The notes under the pieces are model-generated. The model did not search any database. It was not told the DNA's origin and was given only the letters and a program-made list of their open reading frames with translations. Below, piece by piece: positions 60,971 through 64,000 of a stretch of DNA of 64,000 nucleotides. Origin of the DNA: Sophora flavescens (lineage: Eukaryota > Streptophyta > Magnoliopsida > Fabales > Fabaceae); contig CM061064.1 in the NCBI GenBank assembly GCA_030762895.1, positions 131,137,402 through 131,201,401 of the forward strand. Direction: 5' to 3'. The translations under genes and the position numbers were made by a program. Within the stretch, counting starts at the first letter, position 1, and each line of letters starts with the position of its first letter.

Positions 60971-61625
60971 ATTTTCTAGTTTATTTCTATTAAATAAAAT
61001 GCAATAAACTTGGGTTTTATGAAGAATTTCGAATTTGGGTGCATAGTGGGAGGAATCTTGTTGGTTTGCATACCAATAGTAACTCCTTTAAGTTTTTAGC
61101 CTTTTTTATGTTTTGTTAATTATGTGGGAGTTACACTTTTAATTTGAGAAATAAGTGTGGCTGCTACATAATGATAGAGAGAGGGTAATAAGTCACTATT
61201 AAGTGGTTGAGTTAAGTGTGAGTTTAGTAAGTCATGAATAGGCTAGTTATGTGGGGGTTATGGAATCATTGGGAAGACAAAGGGTGAAGCCAAATGTTGG
61301 CAGCCACACCCCTATATGTAACATGCCTAAACACATGAATAAATAACTTTGATGTTGAATTTGGATTAAATCCATTTGTGAGGGAATTGTCTCTCTTTGG
61401 TTCTTGGTTGAGCCATCTTGTTCTTATCAAGAATCCACGATTCTTGTGGCGAACCTCACTTGGCTTATCAAAACTCTTGTTTTGTGGTGCCATCATCATC
61501 TTCTTACTCATCCATTTTATTTCTTTCTTCACTTTAATCTTGGTTACAAAGTGTTACACGAATTTGTGTCTAAAAATTCAACCAAAAAGATCATCAAAGG
61601 CAACCTCACCATTTGGTTGTCATCA
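60971..61625 (+). repeat. Right LTR, 655 bp
   Basis: Pairs with 58633-59288. It joins directly to Tekay integrase at 61626. Confidence 0.85.
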
Positions 61626-62455
61626 TTTTTGGGGAAGTTTAAACCAAGCTCTAGGAACCAAGTTACGCTTAAGAGCTTATCATCTTCAAACTGATGGACA
61701 AACCGAGAGGACGATTCAATTGTTAGAAGACTTGTTGAGAGCATGTGTCTTAGACTACCGAGGAAGTTGGGATGACCTTTTGTCGCTTATTGAATTCACA
61801 TACAACAACAGTTTTCACTCAAGTAGAGGGATGGCACCCTATGAGGCCTTATACGGAAGGAAGTGTCAAACACCTGTGTGTTGGTATCAATATGGAGAAA
61901 GCACAATTTTAGGACCTGAAATTGTGCAGCAAACAACAGAAAAGGTTAAACAAATCCGTGAAAGGATGAGAACGGCACAAAGCATGCAGAAGAGTTACTC
62001 TGATCAGAGGAGACGACCCTTTGAATTCCAAGAGGGAGAACATGTATTTTTGAGAGTCACACCCACGACTGGGGTAGGTAGGGTTTTAAAATCTAGAAAA
62101 CTCACTCCAAAATTTATTGGACCTTACCAAATTTTTCGCCGTATTGGTCCAATAGCCTATCAAATTGCTTTACCACCTTTTCTTTCAAATATTTATAGTG
62201 TTTTCCATGTCTCAAAATTGAGGAAGTATATTCCTGATCCATCTCATATAATTGAACCCGATGAAGTGCAATTAAAAGAAAACTTGTCTTATGAGACTTC
62301 ATCTGTGCGAATCGAGGATAAGAGGATTAAGCAGCTCAGGGGTAAACGAATTTCCTTAGTCAAGGTTATTTGGAATGAGACAACGTGAGAAGCAACATGG
62401 GAAGCTGAGGACAAGATGAAGTTACAGTATCTTGATCTTTTTCCAGGTGCGTAAT
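61626..62455 (+). pseudogene. Tekay-type chromovirus integrase C-terminal part with chromodomain-like end
   Basis: Starts inside the catalytic core: FWGSLNQALGTKLRLRAYHL, QTDGQTERTIQLLEDLLRAC (catalytic Glu in TERT), then WDDLLSLIEFTYNNSFHSS and YEALYGRKCQTPVCW. The GPYQIFRRIGPIAYQIALPP region and the end VSLRKYIPDPSH-like/RIEDKRIKQLRGKRISLVKV follow, typical of Tekay/Del elements. A TGA at 62386-62388 interrupts the terminal chromodomain-like part (TWEAEDKMKLQYLDLFPG). The first two catalytic Asp residues and everything upstream are missing, replaced by the right LTR of the deleted chromovirus. The end lies about 35 bp before the 3' LTR. Confidence 0.92.
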
Positions 62456-62472
62456 TTCGAGGACGAAATTTT

Positions 62473-62489
62473 TTTTAGTGGGGTAGTAA
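62473..62489 (+). promoter_or_regulatory. Polypurine tract of the Tekay element
   Basis: TTTTAGTGGGGTAGTAA directly before the LTR; compare AAGAGGGGTAGTAA in the two non-autonomous minus-strand elements. Confidence 0.75.
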
Positions 62490-64000
62490 TATAAGTCCCT
62501 GATTTATGTTGTTTTCTGTATCGTTAAATAAATATATGTTTATATTTTTATCTGAGATCTATAAAATGATTTTGGTTGAAACAAAATCATATTTAGACTC
62601 GAATTCATGATGAAAGCCTAAGGTTAAATTTTGGGTTGAAAATTCAGATGAAACTCGGTCTGCGTTTTCACAGACAATAAGATTTTACTAGTCAGAAAAC
62701 CTAATTTTGACCTGATAATGAAACGATAAATTTTCTTATCACTTTTTAAGTGATATAGGCCTTTTTAATAATTTTTCTCTAAAATAAAATATTATATTTG
62801 GTTCGGGTGAAGTTTCAAGTTAAATTAGTTGCGGAAAACCTAAATCGGGAGAATAATGGAGTCGAAATCGGAACTACGGAGACTGAACCGGACACCGGTC
62901 CAGGGCTGGAAAAGTGTTACAAGGTTGTGGTGAGTATGGTGAGTGACCCATGACTCACCACAAGTCATCATTATTTTCAAAAATATCTTAGATATTTTGT
63001 TAGGAAAAGACTAAAATGCCCCTAAGTATAATTAGAAACCTCAAAAATACCCTTATGACTCACCCACCTTACCCCCTCACTCTCTTCTACTCATGGAAGC
63101 CACCCCCCCCCCCCGTCCTCCCCTCTCATACTCTCTCATTTGGTTCATCAACTACACTTACACTTAGAGAAAACAAAAGAAAAACCTAAGTTCTTAAGGG
63201 TTTCTTTGCAAGTTTGGATCAATCTCTTCGATTTTCCTTCATCTTCAAGAGGTAACCTCTCTTGCTCTATGATCATGAGCCATCATATTCCATTTCTTTC
63301 CATTGAATCATGTCCAAAACTCATTTTTCATCAACTTTCATGTATGTCTTCAAATATTTTGTAGAAAAGCCTATGATGATTACTTTTGAGTTCTAACAAT
63401 TTTCTATATCTCTCTACTGCTCTAGGATCATGGATCCAAGAGTATGTAAAATTTTGAAACCCCTAACCTATGTATCTATTTTGGGTCGAATCTACCCACA
63501 AAATGGGTTAGATGATTTTGATTCATTTTCAAGTTATGACAATTGTCCCTAGCTCTACACTACTCTAAGGTTATGGATCTAAGAGTATGTGAAATTTTGA
63601 AACTTCTAGCCTATTTTTCTAGCTTGGGCTGAATCCATACCCTTAGGAACTTGTAGTTTTTTTTTCAAAGTTTAATTAGTTATGTGTTGTTTTGTGAAGG
63701 TTTGTGTTAGTAGTTGTTGTTTGGAGTCTTGTGAAGGAAGCTGAGAACTACGAGATCGATTTCAGAAGAAAAATCCACACTTTAAGGTAAGGGGAGTTTG
63801 CCTGAGGAGCTTCGATAACTATGTGTATAAATTGTTTGGTGTGTCTGTAACTATTTATGATAGTTTTTGGTGTGTATTTTAAATTATTGCTTAATATTCG
63901 GTGATGCATGATTTATCTATGAAAGCATGCTATAGATTGTGATGTGTGAATTTATTTATTAGTTGTGAAAGCATGTGATAAATTATTTTGAATGGAATTT
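62490..64000 (+). mobile_element. 3' LTR of the Tekay element, runs off the window
   Basis: Starts TATAAGTCCCTGATTTATG where relatives have TGTAACACCCCGATTTTC, and continues with the shared TTTTTATCTGAGATC and AAAATGATTTTGG blocks. At least 1511 bp; the end is outside. 63329-63640 holds two copies of the internal module (shared ATGGATC(C/T)AAGAGTATGT) and is nearly identical to 41738-42062. A 12-base poly-C lies at 63103-63114. The end of the window resembles positions 590-760 (GTAAGGGGAGT... motif), again placing both LTRs in one superfamily. Confidence 0.8.

Larger units (their letters stand above)
58633..61625 (+). mobile_element. Deleted chromovirus with 0.65-kb LTRs (non-autonomous)
   Basis: Direct repeats 58633-59288 and 60971-61625 (about 98 percent by eye) end in GTTGTCATCA. 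The left one is followed by a primer-binding site TGGTATCAAAGC (59291-59302, one mismatch). The 1.68-kb core carries one ORF with a gag-like start, a scrap of the protease-reverse transcriptase linker and the C-terminal tail found after integrase in Reina/CRM-type chromoviruses; everything between is gone. No TG start and no matching target duplication can be found: the left flank is caulimovirid DNA, the right flank Tekay integrase. Hence the boundaries were probably shaped by recombination between elements. Confidence 0.7.

Overview
This window looks like intergenic DNA from a large, repeat-rich plant nuclear genome: AT-rich, with nested LTR retrotransposons, a CACTA DNA transposon, an endogenous pararetrovirus relic and one broken plant gene. 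A eudicot, possibly a legume, fits the mix of Tekay-like chromoviruses with very long LTRs, a Tat-lineage element and a SIRE/Maximus-like LTR, but nothing here fixes the species. I see no intact host gene, tRNA, rRNA or CRISPR.

Layout. 1-11092: one long LTR (its start lies outside the window) that received a 1.3-kb solo LTR (2461-3783, target duplication TAGAG) and a 7-kb CACTA transposon (4059-11080, target duplication GGG). The CACTA carries a decayed tnpA/Ulp1-type gene and a fragment that reads like the C-terminal part of a Dicer-like protein. 11093-12253: geneless. 12254-24697: a complete minus-strand non-autonomous element with 4.4-kb LTRs and a 3.7-kb non-coding core (target duplication GTGTT). 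24698-25390: geneless. 25391-31991: a second non-coding minus-strand LTR element (target duplication TGACT). 31992-32940: two exons of a branched-chain aminotransferase gene, frameshifted and cut off. 32946-41402: a truncated Ty1-copia element with two nested solo LTRs (34306-37758, duplication ATCAA; 38629-40510, duplication GAAAG). 41403-43012: a mosaic of chromovirus fragments.

43013-51286: a minus-strand relative of the 12-25 kb element (target duplication again GTGTT), with arrays of 22-bp hairpin units in its LTRs and a scrap of gag/protease. 51287-56990: the 3' part of a Tat-lineage Ty3-gypsy element on the minus strand, with an antisense extra ORF. 56990-58618: endogenous caulimovirid fragments head to head, spliced onto the Tat reverse transcriptase. 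58633-61625: a deleted chromovirus with 0.65-kb LTRs. 61626-64000: the integrase end and 3' LTR of a Tekay-type chromovirus running off the window.

How it fits together: at least five long LTRs of one chromovirus superfamily share ends, polypurine tracts and internal modules, and serve both as parents of non-autonomous derivatives and as landing sites for other elements. Five insertions keep perfect target duplications with both ends visible among LTR elements and solo LTRs of the two long-LTR elements, the 25-32 kb element and the two solo LTRs in the copia; the solo LTR at 2461 and the CACTA do too. Thus much of the nesting order can be read directly. No protein-coding gene appears functional. 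All repeat matches and counts were made by eye, not by alignment software.
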